DNA of 64,000 nt from Vibrio sp. NTOU-M3 (GCF_040869035.1 NZ_CP162100.1:3100001-3164000), one strand, 5' to 3'; positions 17,494-27,412 are shown, counted from the first letter of the stretch. Numbers and translations: made by a program. The notes: generated by a model not told the origin, from the letters alone.

Positions 17494-17855
17494 AATAGTG
17501 CTCCCACAATAGCGCCCCAAGTCAGCAAGGCAAAACCCAAGGCAATGAACACCGCTGCAGAGCCCATGTCTTTGGCGCGTCCGCTAAGTTCATGCCATTC
17601 ACTTCCAACCCTATCGACAACAGCTTCAACCGCCGAATTCAGCAACTCAACAATCAGCACAAGCAAGACACTCCCTATCAGCAGTAACTTCTCGACTGGG
17701 GTCACGGGTAACCAGATAGCTACCAGAAACAAAGCCGCGCTTAGTACGGTTTCTTGACGAAATGCAGCCTCATGCAGCCAAGCGGCCACAAGCCCTTTCA
17801 TGGAATACTGGGTTGCATGTATAACACGCGTTATTCCGGTTTTTCCTGGTTTCAC
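17490..17855 (-). CDS. dgkA: Diacylglycerol kinase
   Basis: An integral membrane kinase that phosphorylates diacylglycerol to phosphatidic acid. The catalytic signature EAVVDRVGSEWHELSGRAKDMGSAAV and the substrate-site EAAFRQE are intact, with three membrane helices. I chose GTG at 17855 because AAGGAAGGT lies 7-8 bases upstream and this gives 121 residues against 122 in E. coli. ATGs at 17873-17879 are alternatives with poor ribosome sites, and the longer frame to 17987 is not homologous. The stop overlaps the eptA start. Confidence 0.92.
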   Translation of the reverse strand: MKPGKTGITRVIHATQYSMKGLVAAWLHEAAFRQETVLSAALFLVAIWLPVTPVEKLLLIGSVLLVLIVELLNSAVEAVVDRVGSEWHELSGRAKDMGSAAVFIALGFALLTWGAIVGALL

Positions 17856-18015
17856 TCGCTCACCTTCCTTCATCATCATTGTTATTATTTCAGCCAAGCG
17901 GGCCATCAATGGTACGACGGCTCGATGTTTGGCCTGATCATCAGACAAGTAACCCTGCCAAACCGTCCAACCCGATCGAGCAAACATTGATTACCGTTTT
18001 GGAATAATGAGGGAA

Positions 18016-18045
18016 ACAAAAAAGCCGCGAATAATCGCGGCTTTT
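18016..18045 (-). terminator. Terminator of the peptide ABC operon
   Basis: GCCGCGA-TTAT-TCGCGGC on the minus strand followed by TTTTTTGT, just after the last permease gene. Confidence 0.85.
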
Positions 18046-18060
18046 GCTTAAAGAGGAAAA

Positions 18061-18999
18061 TTACCCTTTATAAATCTTAGGGTTGAATACATCTCGTAAC
18101 CAGTCACCCAGCAGATTAATCACCAAGACTAAGGTCACTAGCACTAGCCCTGGGAAAGCCGTGATCCACCACGCACCAGAGAAAATGTAGTTAAAGCCGA
18201 TGCTGATCAGCGCCCCTAAAGAGGGTTGGTCTACCGGTAGGCCTAAACCTAAAAACGACAGCGCCGCTTCAGACATAATGGCGTTGGCCACCTGTACGGT
18301 CGAAATAACCAAAATAGGAGACAAACAGTTTGGCAAGATGTGGCGGAACATAATACGAGGCGACTTAAAGCCCATCACCCGTGCAGCTTCCACATATTCT
18401 TTCTTCTTCTCAGCCAATACCGATGCACGAATGGTACGCGCATACTGCGGCCATTCGGCCACGCCAATGATCACCACCAGCATGACGACCGCATATTGAC
18501 TGTAAAACTCACTGCCGAAACTGGCTTTGAAAATGGCCGAGACAATGATCGCGACCATCATGGTTGAGAACGAGAGCTGCACGTCAGCAAAACGCATTAA
18601 AAAGCTATCAATGCGGCCACCAAAGTAACCCGCCGACAAACCAATCACGATACCAAGCACCAATTGTAGGCCAACCGCTAAGAAACCAATGGTCAGTGAC
18701 AAACGAGACCCATAAAGAATGGTCGAAAGGATGTCTCGTCCTTGCTCATCAGTACCCAACAGGAATCGCTCATCACCGTCTTCCATCCATGCTGGTGGTA
18801 ACTCTGAGTCCATAATATCGATCGAGGATAAATCGTACGGGTCTGTTGGCGAAATGATCGGCGCTGCCCATGCCATCACTAAGAACAGCATAAAGACGGT
18901 AAAACTGGTCATCGCGACTTTATCGCGCTTAAAGTAGTACAAGAAATCAGATTGTTTAAATCGCTCCCAACGCGAAGGAGCTAGTGCTGTTTGACTCAT
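18061..18999 (-). CDS. Peptide ABC transporter permease (OppC/DppC type)
   Basis: A 312-residue inner membrane protein with an N-terminal OppC_N segment (helix ~30-50) and a BPD_transp_1 domain. The coupling (EAA) motif is EYVEAARVMGFKSPRIMFRHILPNC. The TDEQGRD segment before the second helix is typical of OppC/DppC. It pairs with the DppB-type permease immediately upstream (2 bases between the genes) to form the translocation pore for oligopeptides or dipeptides. It is the last gene of the operon ATPase - binding protein - permease - permease. Substrate range cannot be read from sequence. Confidence 0.93.
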   Translation of the reverse strand: MSQTALAPSRWERFKQSDFLYYFKRDKVAMTSFTVFMLFLVMAWAAPIISPTDPYDLSSIDIMDSELPPAWMEDGDERFLLGTDEQGRDILSTILYGSRLSLTIGFLAVGLQLVLGIVIGLSAGYFGGRIDSFLMRFADVQLSFSTMMVAIIVSAIFKASFGSEFYSQYAVVMLVVIIGVAEWPQYARTIRASVLAEKKKEYVEAARVMGFKSPRIMFRHILPNCLSPILVISTVQVANAIMSEAALSFLGLGLPVDQPSLGALISIGFNYIFSGAWWITAFPGLVLVTLVLVINLLGDWLRDVFNPKIYKG

Positions 19000-19001
19000 G
19001 A

Positions 19002-19979
19002 TTATGCTCCTTTACCTGTAAGATTCACGGTTGGGTTGATGATGCCGTATAGCAAGTCAACAATGGTGTTAGTGACCACGAATATCAGACCAACGAAAAT
19101 AACATAAGCGGTGATCAGTGGTGTATCCACTCGGTTGATTGCCTCAAGGAAAAGGAAGCCAGTTCCTGGCCATTGGAAAACCGTTTCAGTCAGTATGGTA
19201 TAAGCCACCATAGTACCAATCTGCACCCCACCGACCGTTAGTACCGGTAACATGGTATTTTTCAGCGCATGCTGGTAATAAATCTTGTTCAGTGCCAAGC
19301 CTTTCGCTTTACCGAACTTGATGTACTCAGAACTCAAGACTTCCAACATTTCAGAACGGACCAAACGGATAAACAGTGGCAGCATGATGGACGCCAGTGC
19401 AATACAAGGCAGCACCAAGTGAGCCAAGCCATCTAAGGTGAAATAACCGGACTCCCAGCCCAACACATTCGCCGTTTCTCCTCGCCCATAAGACGGTAAC
19501 CAACCCAGCTCAATCGAGAAGACGTACATCAACATGATGGCGGTAAGGAATACGGGGATCGAAATCCCGATACTACTGCCTGCCATCACAATTTTGGTAA
19601 ATAGACTTTTGGGGTGGATCGCTGAGTAAACCCCCAGAGGAATAGAACAGAATATAATAATTAATGTGGCACCGAACACTAACTCTAGTGTTGCCACCAA
19701 TTTATCCAGAATCACTTCAACCGCCGGGCGCTTGAAGAAATAAGACGTACCTAAATCACCTTGTAGCGCATTGCCAACAAAGCGTGTGTATTTAGTAATG
19801 AAGGGATCATTCAGACCTAGGTCGTCACGCAAAGCTTGGCGCTCTGCTTCAGAAACCGACTGACCTACCAGCTCACGCAATGGATCGCCGAGGTTATCCT
19901 GAATGGCAAACGCCACTAAACTGATCACAAACATCACTATCAGTGCCTGAAACAGGCGCTTGACCAGAAACGAAAACAT
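19002..19979 (-). CDS. Peptide ABC transporter permease (OppB/DppB type)
   Basis: A 325-residue inner membrane permease: first helix at residues 9-30, periplasmic loop, then a BPD_transp_1 domain with the coupling motif EYIKFGKAKGLALNKIYYQHALKN and the C-terminal RVDTPLITAYVIFVGLIFVVTN helix typical of DppB/OppB. It forms the heterodimeric channel with the adjacent OppC-type protein. It is separated from the upstream binding-protein gene by 188 bp that contain an attenuating hairpin. Confidence 0.93.
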   Translation of the reverse strand: MFSFLVKRLFQALIVMFVISLVAFAIQDNLGDPLRELVGQSVSEAERQALRDDLGLNDPFITKYTRFVGNALQGDLGTSYFFKRPAVEVILDKLVATLELVFGATLIIIFCSIPLGVYSAIHPKSLFTKIVMAGSSIGISIPVFLTAIMLMYVFSIELGWLPSYGRGETANVLGWESGYFTLDGLAHLVLPCIALASIMLPLFIRLVRSEMLEVLSSEYIKFGKAKGLALNKIYYQHALKNTMLPVLTVGGVQIGTMVAYTILTETVFQWPGTGFLFLEAINRVDTPLITAYVIFVGLIFVVTNTIVDLLYGIINPTVNLTGKGA

Positions 19980-20120
19980 TCCCTGCCCCTTTAACTTTCC
20001 GTAGATTTCAGTCTTGAACTACCGTGTTCACACTCATCATTACTCCATAGATTTAGCAATGATGAGTATGCTTTCAGCCTTAAAAATGGCACCTAACCCG
20101 ACTGAAACAGAGCTAAGCAC

Positions 20121-20154
20121 CAAAAAGTTAAGGCACCCGAGTCACCTCGGGTGC
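20121..20154 (-). terminator. Attenuator/stabilising hairpin within the ABC operon
   Basis: GCACCCGAG-GTGA-CTCGGGTGC on the minus strand followed by CTTAACTTTTTG. It lies between the binding-protein gene and the permeases, a common place for partial termination that keeps binding protein in excess. Confidence 0.7.
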
Positions 20155-20167
20155 TATGCGTGATGAC

Positions 20168-21721
20168 TTACTTAACGACAAGATCACCGAAGTATGGGAA
20201 GTTCATACCGTTGATGATTGGACCAATCTCAACATTACCTTTCGCTGCCCATGAAGGGTCTTGCCAATGCAGAGGAACAAACGCTGCTTCGTTGTATAAG
20301 ATTTCTTCAACTTTCTTCAGCGCCGCACTACGCTTGCCAAGATCCGTCATCTTATTGGTTTCTTCGATCAGCTTATCGACCTCAGCATTTGAGTAGTGGC
20401 CACAGTTGTACTGACCTTTACCCGTATCCGTATTACGCGTCATCGCTAGGAATTCAGTGAAGTTACCTGAATCTTCCGTATCTGGGTGCCAGCCGATCAT
20501 AAGCATGTCTGCCGCACACTTATCGAACTCAGGCCAGTACTGCGCTTTTGGCATAGTCTTCAGATCAACCTTAATACCAATCTTAGACAGCATTGCTGCC
20601 GATGCTTGAGCGATCTTATCGTCGTTCACGTAACGGTTGTTTGGCGCCATCATAGTTAGCGTGAAGCCTTTCTCGTAACCCGCGTCTTTCATCAGCTGCT
20701 TCGCTTTCTTCAGATCGTAGCGAGGTTTCAGATCAGCATTATGACCAACGAAGCCAACTGGGCTCTGCTGGCCTGCTGCTGTCGCTGCGCCTTTCATGAC
20801 TTTTTTAGTGATGCCTTCGTTGTTGATGGCATACACAATAGCCTGACGCACGCGCGCATCTTTCAGTGCTGGATTGCTGTTTTGGTTCATTTGGAAGGTG
20901 ATCACACGTGTACCCGGCATGGTGTACAGATCAACGTCTTTAGCTTTCTTAATACGCTTGTAGTCGTTTGGCGCTACAGGTGCAATCATATCTACATCAC
21001 CAGAAAGAAGTGCTGCAACACGAGTTGCGTCTTCTTTGATTGGCACGAGCGTTAGCTTATCAACGTTACCTTCAGAGCTGCTGTCCCAGTAGCCATCAAA
21101 ACGCTCAAACGTTACTTTTACGCCCTGTTCACGTTGCGTGATGATAAATGGTCCTGTCCCCGATACATTGGTTGATGCGTAAGAGTTGCCGTGCTTCACT
21201 AGCTCAGCCTTGTCTTTACCATCTTCTGTTTTACCTGAATAAAACTTGCTATCCATTGGAAACAAGTAGGTCATCACGTTTTCAACTAGCGGGTAAACGC
21301 CGTCTGTTTTCACTTCAACTTTGTAATCACCTGCTTTTGTGATTGACGTGATTGGGCCGAAGATACCTTTAAAGTCAGGTGAGTTTTTCAGACGGTCAAA
21401 TGTCCAAACAACATCATCAGCCGTCAACATGTTGCCTGAGTGGAACTTAACACCTTGGCGGATATTAAAGTGCATTGTTTCACCGTCAATACGCTCCCAA
21501 GATTCAGCTAAGCGAGGTTCAAATTCCATCTTCTGGTTAAAGCGGATAAGCGGATCAAAGACCATGTGAGACATTTGCAGTGTACCGCCAGACAGTTGCT
21601 CATGCGGGTCAAGTGACACCGGATCAGCATCATATGCGACAGTAATGTCTGCTGCTGCTGCACCAAAACTGAGGCCTGCAGCCATCAAAGCCACTGCTAG
21701 TTTGCTTTTCATGGTTTTCAT
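20168..21721 (-). CDS. Peptide ABC transporter substrate-binding protein
   Basis: 517 residues from ATG 21721, which has AGGAG five bases upstream. Signal peptide of ~24 residues ending in GAAAADI, then an SBP_bac_5 (cluster C) protein: DPVSLDPHEQLSGG near the mature N terminus, a conserved GTGPFIITQREQG segment, and DARVRQAIVYAINNEGITKKVMKGAA. It is periplasmic and binds peptides for the adjacent permeases. It resembles DppA/OppA in size. Whether the ligand is dipeptides, longer peptides or another compound is open. Confidence 0.93.
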   Translation of the reverse strand: MKTMKSKLAVALMAAGLSFGAAAADITVAYDADPVSLDPHEQLSGGTLQMSHMVFDPLIRFNQKMEFEPRLAESWERIDGETMHFNIRQGVKFHSGNMLTADDVVWTFDRLKNSPDFKGIFGPITSITKAGDYKVEVKTDGVYPLVENVMTYLFPMDSKFYSGKTEDGKDKAELVKHGNSYASTNVSGTGPFIITQREQGVKVTFERFDGYWDSSSEGNVDKLTLVPIKEDATRVAALLSGDVDMIAPVAPNDYKRIKKAKDVDLYTMPGTRVITFQMNQNSNPALKDARVRQAIVYAINNEGITKKVMKGAATAAGQQSPVGFVGHNADLKPRYDLKKAKQLMKDAGYEKGFTLTMMAPNNRYVNDDKIAQASAAMLSKIGIKVDLKTMPKAQYWPEFDKCAADMLMIGWHPDTEDSGNFTEFLAMTRNTDTGKGQYNCGHYSNAEVDKLIEETNKMTDLGKRSAALKKVEEILYNEAAFVPLHWQDPSWAAKGNVEIGPIINGMNFPYFGDLVVK

Positions 21722-21814
21722 TGCATAACTCCTTATGCGGGAATCCAAATCCCTAGTTGTTGTATTTGCTTCTGTTTATTCGTCTGGGCAAAACGCCCGA
21801 CAATTACCTACGAC

Positions 21815-23530
21815 TTACGCCGTTTTTATGTCTTCTCTGAGCCCAGTAAATTCGGGCATCAGTGAAATCAGTTGTTTACTGTATTCGTGTTGAGGGGATC
21901 TAAAGAGCTGCTCGGTTGGGGCGACTTCCAATAACGTCCCCATTTGCATCACACCCACTCGATCGCACATCTGGCGGATCACAGGTAAATCGTGACTGAT
22001 AAACAGCATGGTTAGATTGAGCTCATCTTGTAAATCTTTTAGCAGGTTGAGAATTTGCGCCTGTACCGAAACATCCAGTGCAGATGTCGGTTCATCACAA
22101 ATCAAAAGACGTGGACGGGTTGCCAGCGCACGTGCAATCGAGATGCGCTGACGCTGACCGCCAGAGAATTCATGTGGATATTTAACCCCTGCCATTTTGC
22201 CCAAACCTACATGATCCAACAGATCGTTAACGATCTGTCTGGTCTCCGCTTCACTGTTCGTCAGTTTATGGAAACGGATAGGTTCCGCGATGATGTCAAA
22301 GATTTTCATGCGCGGATTCATTGAGGTGTATGGGTTTTGGAATACCATCTGCATCTGGCGACGCAGTGGACGTCGTTCACTTTCCGATTTCAATGACGTC
22401 AGATCGATGCCTTCAAAGGTCACTTTACCGGAGTTTGGTTGATACAAGCCTGCAATCACTCGGGCAATGGTCGATTTACCCGATCCCGATTCACCCACCA
22501 AACCAAATGTCTCGCCTTCAAACACTTCAAAGCTGACATTATTGGACGCCTGAACGTACTCACGGCGGCTTTCAAATAGCGAATCTTTGGTAACAAAACG
22601 CAAGTTAACGTTTTCAACGTTCAATAGTGGCCCTGAGTAATCACGGTGATCTTGGCTTTGACCTAACCAGTGATTTTTTACATCCAGCGGCTCCATCTCG
22701 TGCGCTTCTTCGATATAACTAACCAATGGGAAGCGATCGAGTTTGATATCAGAACGAGGCACCGCGGAAATCAAGCTACGTGTGTACGAATGATCTGGGT
22801 CGCCCAGCACTTTTGCTGTTGGGCCAAATTCAACTAAATCTCCTCTATACATCACTGCGACACGGTCAGTCACATTGGATACAACACCCATATCGTGAGT
22901 CACCAACATACAACCGACGTTGTTTTTAATGCACAGTTCACGGATCAGGTTGAGGATTTGGTCTTGGATAGACACATCCAGTGCGGTGGTAGGTTCATCC
23001 GCAATGATCAGATCAGGCTCACCAGCTAAGGCAATCGCAATCACTACACGTTGGCGCATACCACCAGAAAATTGGTGCGGATACTGTTTTAGTCGGTTTT
23101 CTGGTTGGGGAATCCCAACTTGCTGCATTAGAGACAATGCACGCTGATACGCTTCTTCATCGGAAACCTTCATATTGGCATGAATGGTTTCTTTTAATTG
23201 CTGTTCAACGGTGAAAAGCGGGTTAAGCGACGTCATCGGATCTTGGAAAATAAAACCGATTTTTGAGCCGCGAACACTGCGCATCTGCTCTGGAGAAAGA
23301 CCTGAAATCAGCTCTCCATCGAGATACACATCACCCGTAGCGATACGTCCCGGAGGGCTAAGCAGATCAATGACGGCATTGCCGACCGTTGACTTACCTG
23401 CACCAGACTCACCAACCACACCGACAATCTCTCCTCGTTCAATATTAAAAGAGAGTGATTTAACCGCAGCATGTACCCCGTGGCGCGACGGATATTCAAT
23501 ACGAAGATTTTTTACTTCTAAGAGTGACAT
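21815..23530 (-). CDS. Peptide ABC transporter, fused double ATPase
   Basis: 571 residues with two ABC domains in one chain, equivalent to a DppD-DppF fusion (as in YejF and GsiA). First domain: Walker A GESGAGKST, signature FSGGMRQR, Walker B LIIADEPTTALD. Second domain: GESGSGKST, FSGGQRQR, LLICDEPTSALD. Both are intact. The conserved oligopeptide C-terminal motifs follow each domain. I chose ATG 23530 (MSLLEVKNL, AGAGG upstream) over an extension to 23587. It is the first gene of the operon; the promoter should lie in the AT-rich spacer to the right. Confidence 0.94.
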   Translation of the reverse strand: MSLLEVKNLRIEYPSRHGVHAAVKSLSFNIERGEIVGVVGESGAGKSTVGNAVIDLLSPPGRIATGDVYLDGELISGLSPEQMRSVRGSKIGFIFQDPMTSLNPLFTVEQQLKETIHANMKVSDEEAYQRALSLMQQVGIPQPENRLKQYPHQFSGGMRQRVVIAIALAGEPDLIIADEPTTALDVSIQDQILNLIRELCIKNNVGCMLVTHDMGVVSNVTDRVAVMYRGDLVEFGPTAKVLGDPDHSYTRSLISAVPRSDIKLDRFPLVSYIEEAHEMEPLDVKNHWLGQSQDHRDYSGPLLNVENVNLRFVTKDSLFESRREYVQASNNVSFEVFEGETFGLVGESGSGKSTIARVIAGLYQPNSGKVTFEGIDLTSLKSESERRPLRRQMQMVFQNPYTSMNPRMKIFDIIAEPIRFHKLTNSEAETRQIVNDLLDHVGLGKMAGVKYPHEFSGGQRQRISIARALATRPRLLICDEPTSALDVSVQAQILNLLKDLQDELNLTMLFISHDLPVIRQMCDRVGVMQMGTLLEVAPTEQLFRSPQHEYSKQLISLMPEFTGLREDIKTA

Positions 23531-24105
23531 TAACCAGACCTCTACTGCTTCGGCAGCTTTCTGCCCTGTCTGAACATTTGAATCCATTCCACCAGAATAT
23601 TGTTCTGGTAATTTATAAGCTTATCAATCTGGCAAATATTTCACAGAAAAGCAACATATATAGTATAAAAAGTCGAAATTGAACACTTTTAGAGCAAAAA
23701 ACTAAAATATTTATGCACTTAAACTGCATTAACTGTTGAACTGTAACTTTAAGAAATTCCATTAACCAGCTAAGTAAAAGTCATTTAAATAGCTATTTTG
23801 GCTCATTTTTCTAATAAAACAGGTTTTTTAATCTAAAACGAAAAAGATAAAGTATTCACACTATCCATTTTTAACAAAACAGAAACAAAACCCAAAAAAA
23901 TACAAATAAACAGAAGTACAAACTGGCATTCAAGTAAATACATAGAATATAAAACCATAACCATACTCTGAAATTATAGGTGGATTTAACCAATATCTCT
24001 GTTTAGGAAAATAGGAGGAACGAGGAAAAGTGCCAGATTCGATTGCGCAAATCGTGATCTAAACGTGTCTGAAATATTTGTCAGAATGAATGGTAGTGAA
24101 GGGCT
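23531..24105. other. AT-rich spacer without genes
   Basis: About 575 bases, strongly A/T-rich from ~23600 to 24000, with no credible reading frame or RNA signature. It must hold the promoter of the leftward peptide-transport operon, but I could not single one out. The right end grades into tRNA-derived repeats. Confidence 0.6.
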
Positions 24106-24397
24106 GGTTCGAATCAAAAATCAAACGCTAGAAAATAAAAACCCCTAGTCTTTCGACTAAAGCCTTAGTAGTTGTCGGTGAAGAGCCATGTTTTGAACAT
24201 CAGGCGAACCCCATCTTGGGTTCGAATCAAAGATCAAATGTTAGAAAATAAAAAAGCCCTAGTCTTTCGACTAAAGCCTCAGTAGTTGTTGGTGAAGAGC
24301 CATATTCTGAACATTAGGCGAACCCCATCTTGGTTCGAATCAAAAATCAAACGCAAGAAAGCAAAAAGCCCTAGTCTTTCGACTAGGGCTTCAATAG

Positions 24398-24399
<2 letters not shown>
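24106..24399 (-). repeat. Three tandem ~113-bp tRNA-Pro-derived repeats
   Basis: Each unit begins (plus strand) with GGTTCGAATC at 24106, 24219 and 24332. It continues through an A-rich stretch and a terminator-like hairpin with TCTTTCGA at its tip, and reaches GTCGGTGAAGAG, the reverse complement of the 3' acceptor end of the adjacent tRNA-Pro. Copy 3 runs into the intact tRNA; copies 1 and 2 have decayed hairpins and lack the tRNA body. Read in the direction of transcription, they are repeated 3' ends of tRNA-Pro plus terminator, comparable in layout to the rtT repeats behind E. coli tyrT. Confidence 0.8.
24361..24391 (-). terminator. Terminator of the tRNA operon
   Basis: AAGCCCTAGTC-GAAA-GACTAGGGCTT, an 11-bp perfect stem with a stable GAAA loop followed by TTTTGC, seven bases after the last tRNA-Pro. 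Confidence 0.9.
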
Positions 24400-24474
<75 letters not shown>

Positions 24475-24529
24475 ACTTGTGTTTTATCTCGATTTTCATC
24501 AAGAAAGGAAGCAAAGCTACCTTAATAAA

Positions 24530-24606
24530 TGGGGTGGCTAACGAGACTTGAACTCGCGACAACCGGAATCACAATCCGGGGCTCTACCAACTGAGCTATA
24601 GCCACC
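24530..24606 (-). tRNA. tRNA-His(GUG), distal copy
   Basis: 77 bases with encoded CCA and the extra 5' G of tRNA-His (GGTGGCTA). Anticodon loop TTGTGAT. The T loop reads GTTCAAGTC. Confidence 0.95.
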
Positions 24607-24671
24607 ATCAAATTTTGTATCAACCGGCTGTTGCCGTTTTGCTCTCACTAATCGCCAGAACAAATAAAAAG

Positions 24672-24748
<77 letters not shown>

Positions 24749-24803
24749 ACTTATGTTTTATCTCGACTTTCATCAAGAAAGGGAGCAAAGCTACCTGAAT
24801 AAA

Positions 24804-24880
24804 TGGGGTGGCTAACGAGACTTGAACTCGCGACAACCGGAATCACAATCCGGGGCTCTACCAACTGAGCTATAGCCACC
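24804..24880 (-). tRNA. tRNA-His(GUG), proximal copy
   Basis: Same 77-base sequence as the distal tRNA-His, 274 bases away. Together with the Pro copies this shows a duplicated His-Pro segment, spacer included. Confidence 0.95.
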
Positions 24881-24917
24881 ACTGTAGTTTTACCGATATT
24901 ATCCTCCGAGGCGAAAA

Positions 24918-24994
<77 letters not shown>

Positions 24995-25015
24995 ATGCCC
25001 TATCGGCGGAGTGGA

Positions 25016-25044
25016 ATAATACGTATATCACACTATGGCGTCTA
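25016..25044 (-). promoter_or_regulatory. Probable promoter of the tRNA operon
   Basis: Minus-strand TAGACG, 17 bases, TATTAT, then a GC-rich CCACTCCGCC discriminator of the kind that makes stable-RNA promoters stringently controlled. It lies about 20-50 bases upstream of tRNA-Arg. A TTGAAA slightly upstream is an alternative -35 with poor spacing. Confidence 0.45.
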
Positions 25045-25277
25045 GTACTTTTTCAACTTTTTTTATCGTTTGACGCCTTTTTGGGCAATTAAAGTGTGAC
25101 AAAGACCTATTTCATGAGTGATAACCCCCTTGATGGTCTTAACTTGTTGTTTATTGCAACAAGTTATCAGGATATAATCACCCAATATTTACATTGATTT
25201 AACAGCTTTTTGCGCTATAAATCGATTTAACACCTCTAATAATTAGGTAAGCATCGACTTACCGTCAGGAATGTAAA

Positions 25278-25700
25278 GTGAGTTTAATGGATATGTCTCG
25301 AAAAATCGTAACCGCTTTTGTCGCTGCACTAACCTTTTCTAGCGCCTCTTTTGCAGCGAGTGTGAGCCAAGAAGAATATGATGCTATTGCTGAACGCATA
25401 AAGCCTGTCGGTGATGTTTACCTAGCCGGTTCAGAGCCTGTTGTCGCTGAGCCTACTGGCCCTCGTGATGGTGCATCAGTTTATGGCACTTTCTGTGTCG
25501 CTTGTCATGCTTCTGGCGTCAGTGGCGCACCGAAAACGGGTGATGCAGCAGATTGGGCACCACGTATCGCAAAAGGTAAAGATGTACTCGCCGATCACGC
25601 GATCAATGGTTTCAATGCCATGCCAGCCAAAGGCTCATGCATGGATTGTTCAGACGATGAAATCATTGCCGCTATCGAGCACATGATTAAAGATCTGTAA
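25278..25700 (+). CDS. Cytochrome c5
   Basis: A 140-residue periplasmic monohaem cytochrome. A signal peptide (~27 residues, ending SASFAA) precedes a class I c-type domain with CVACH at C73-H77, axial Met M115 (FNAMPAKGS) and the extra cysteine pair C121/C124 (SCMDCSDDE) typical of cytochrome c5. It carries electrons to terminal oxidases or reductases. The start is GTG 25278, seven bases after AGGA; an in-frame ATG three codons later is less well placed. Confidence 0.92.
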   Translation: MSLMDMSRKIVTAFVAALTFSSASFAASVSQEEYDAIAERIKPVGDVYLAGSEPVVAEPTGPRDGASVYGTFCVACHASGVSGAPKTGDAADWAPRIAKGKDVLADHAINGFNAMPAKGSCMDCSDDEIIAAIEHMIKDL

Positions 25701-25715
25701 TTATCTCTGCTTATA

Positions 25716-25749
25716 TAAAGAGGGCTTGGTCAACACCAAGCCCTCTTTA
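25716..25749. terminator. Bidirectional terminator after cytochrome c5
   Basis: TAAAGAGGGCTTGGT and ACCAAGCCCTCTTTA form a 15-bp perfect stem between convergent genes. Confidence 0.9.
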
Positions 25750-25750
25750 G

Positions 25751-27412
25751 TTATAGAGACGACTGCTTCATTAAATGCCCATCTTGCATCTTCCAAAGCT
25801 CACAAGACGCACTTAACCCTTTCGGCTGATGTGCCACTTCAACCACCAACTTATCTCTCCAACGATGAGTCAAACGCTGACGAATGGTGACCTCTGTCGT
25901 TTTATCTAGTGCACTGAATGCTTCATCCAACAGATAAATGGAAGTGTCACGCAAGATCGCTCTTGCCAAGGCAATCCGTTGTGCTTCTCCACCACTTACT
26001 CTTGCTCCATTGAGCCCTAGTTCGGTATCTAATCCGTTTGCCAGTAAATGAAACACCGGCTCAAGGCAGACAAGCTGTAACACTTCCAACAACATAGCAT
26101 CGCTGTAGCGTTGCCCCAATGACAAGTTATGTCGCAGGCTAGCTGGGAAAATGATGGTCTGTTGAGGGACATAACTGATTTGCTGCCAAAGCTCTACTCG
26201 GCTTAGTTCAGTCATAGGATGACCTTTTAGCGTTACCGGTGACTCTTGGCAGACGTATACCCCAGCTAAATAACGCAGCAATGAGGTTTTTCCACTGCCA
26301 CTTTCTCCCTGGATCACCATATGGCGGGATGATGATAGCGTCAGTGACAGTTCCTTAAATAACCAATGACTGCTATTCGGGTAGCGATGAGAAAGAGATG
26401 ACACTGCAATTAATGGGCTGTCATCAGCTGGTATAGAGTCATTTTTTATCGGATTTACATCACCATAGGCCGTTGGTTGCAACATCGCTAACACACGACG
26501 GCACGCCGGAAAGGTTTGTGATAAGTCTTCAAAGGTACGGGTTAATGCCAATACTGGGCCAAACGCCCCGGCATACAAACAGAGAACCGGTAGAGCCGTG
26601 AGCGTTGTTGAACCATCTTGCCACCAAGCAACCACCAATAAACCAACGAAACCTAAACCGATAATACCGTCCGTCATCGCATCTTTGATGCCATTGCGAC
26701 GTGCTAGCGCACTGTGCGACTGTTGTAACGTAGCACCTTGTTTAGCAACCTGCTGTTTAAAGAATGGCATTGCTTGCCAGTTCTGTATTTCATTAATGCC
26801 AGTCACGACATCCGTTAACGTGACATTTAACTGACCGAATTGCTGACGGATATTTTGCCCCAGCTCTCCATAGCGGAGCAGATGGTATGTCGGGATCGCC
26901 GCTCCAACTAAAGCAAGCAGGCTCAATAGGCTAACAGCAGCCACCGTGCCCCCAAGCTGATAACCATAGAGTGTGACCATCAATGACACCAACACTGCAG
27001 ACAAAACAGGCACGATGGTGTGTGCGTAAAATACTTCGATTCGCTCTATATCTGACACCACACGCGCAGTGAGTTCTCCTGTCGACAGCGCATGGATGTT
27101 GTCGGGAGCTTGTTGCTCAAGTTGCCAGTAAATACGGTTACGCAAATCCTCCTGAATTCGAAATGCCGCATTATGTCCAGACAATTGTTCTGCGTAGCGG
27201 CAAAATGCTTTGCCAATACCAATCCATAAAAGTGGCCAAAGCAGCTGTTCCCATATAGCACCCGCTTCCCCTGTAAACAACGCCTGTGCATAGTGGCCTG
27301 CTACCACGAGAATAGCGATGGTCCCAAGCTGGTTCATGACGCGGCATAGTAATGAGATCATCAATGGCCAGAGGTGTGGCCGGGCAAGGTTGAGTAGTGT
27401 GCGGATCATCAT
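25751..27412 (-). CDS. CydC-like ABC exporter subunit
   Basis: 553 residues: an N-terminal six-helix exporter domain (~1-320) and a C-terminal ATPase with Walker A GESGSGKTS, signature VSGGEAQR, Walker B IYLLDEAFSALD. It is closest in type to CydC, half of the CydDC heterodimer that exports cysteine/glutathione (and has been linked to haem) to support cytochrome bd assembly. It overlaps the CydD-like gene by ATGA. The normal vibrio cydDC is, to my recollection, elsewhere, so this is probably a second set tied to the haem-linked genes upstream. Substrate unknown. Confidence 0.78.
   Translation of the reverse strand: MMIRTLLNLARPHLWPLMISLLCRVMNQLGTIAILVVAGHYAQALFTGEAGAIWEQLLWPLLWIGIGKAFCRYAEQLSGHNAAFRIQEDLRNRIYWQLEQQAPDNIHALSTGELTARVVSDIERIEVFYAHTIVPVLSAVLVSLMVTLYGYQLGGTVAAVSLLSLLALVGAAIPTYHLLRYGELGQNIRQQFGQLNVTLTDVVTGINEIQNWQAMPFFKQQVAKQGATLQQSHSALARRNGIKDAMTDGIIGLGFVGLLVVAWWQDGSTTLTALPVLCLYAGAFGPVLALTRTFEDLSQTFPACRRVLAMLQPTAYGDVNPIKNDSIPADDSPLIAVSSLSHRYPNSSHWLFKELSLTLSSSRHMVIQGESGSGKTSLLRYLAGVYVCQESPVTLKGHPMTELSRVELWQQISYVPQQTIIFPASLRHNLSLGQRYSDAMLLEVLQLVCLEPVFHLLANGLDTELGLNGARVSGGEAQRIALARAILRDTSIYLLDEAFSALDKTTEVTIRQRLTHRWRDKLVVEVAHQPKGLSASCELWKMQDGHLMKQSSL

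Noticed and set aside
25016..25260. Prophage or integron attachment site at the tRNA cluster
   Set aside because: No integrase gene and no direct repeat of a tRNA end flanking foreign DNA were seen; the repeats are all on the terminator side.
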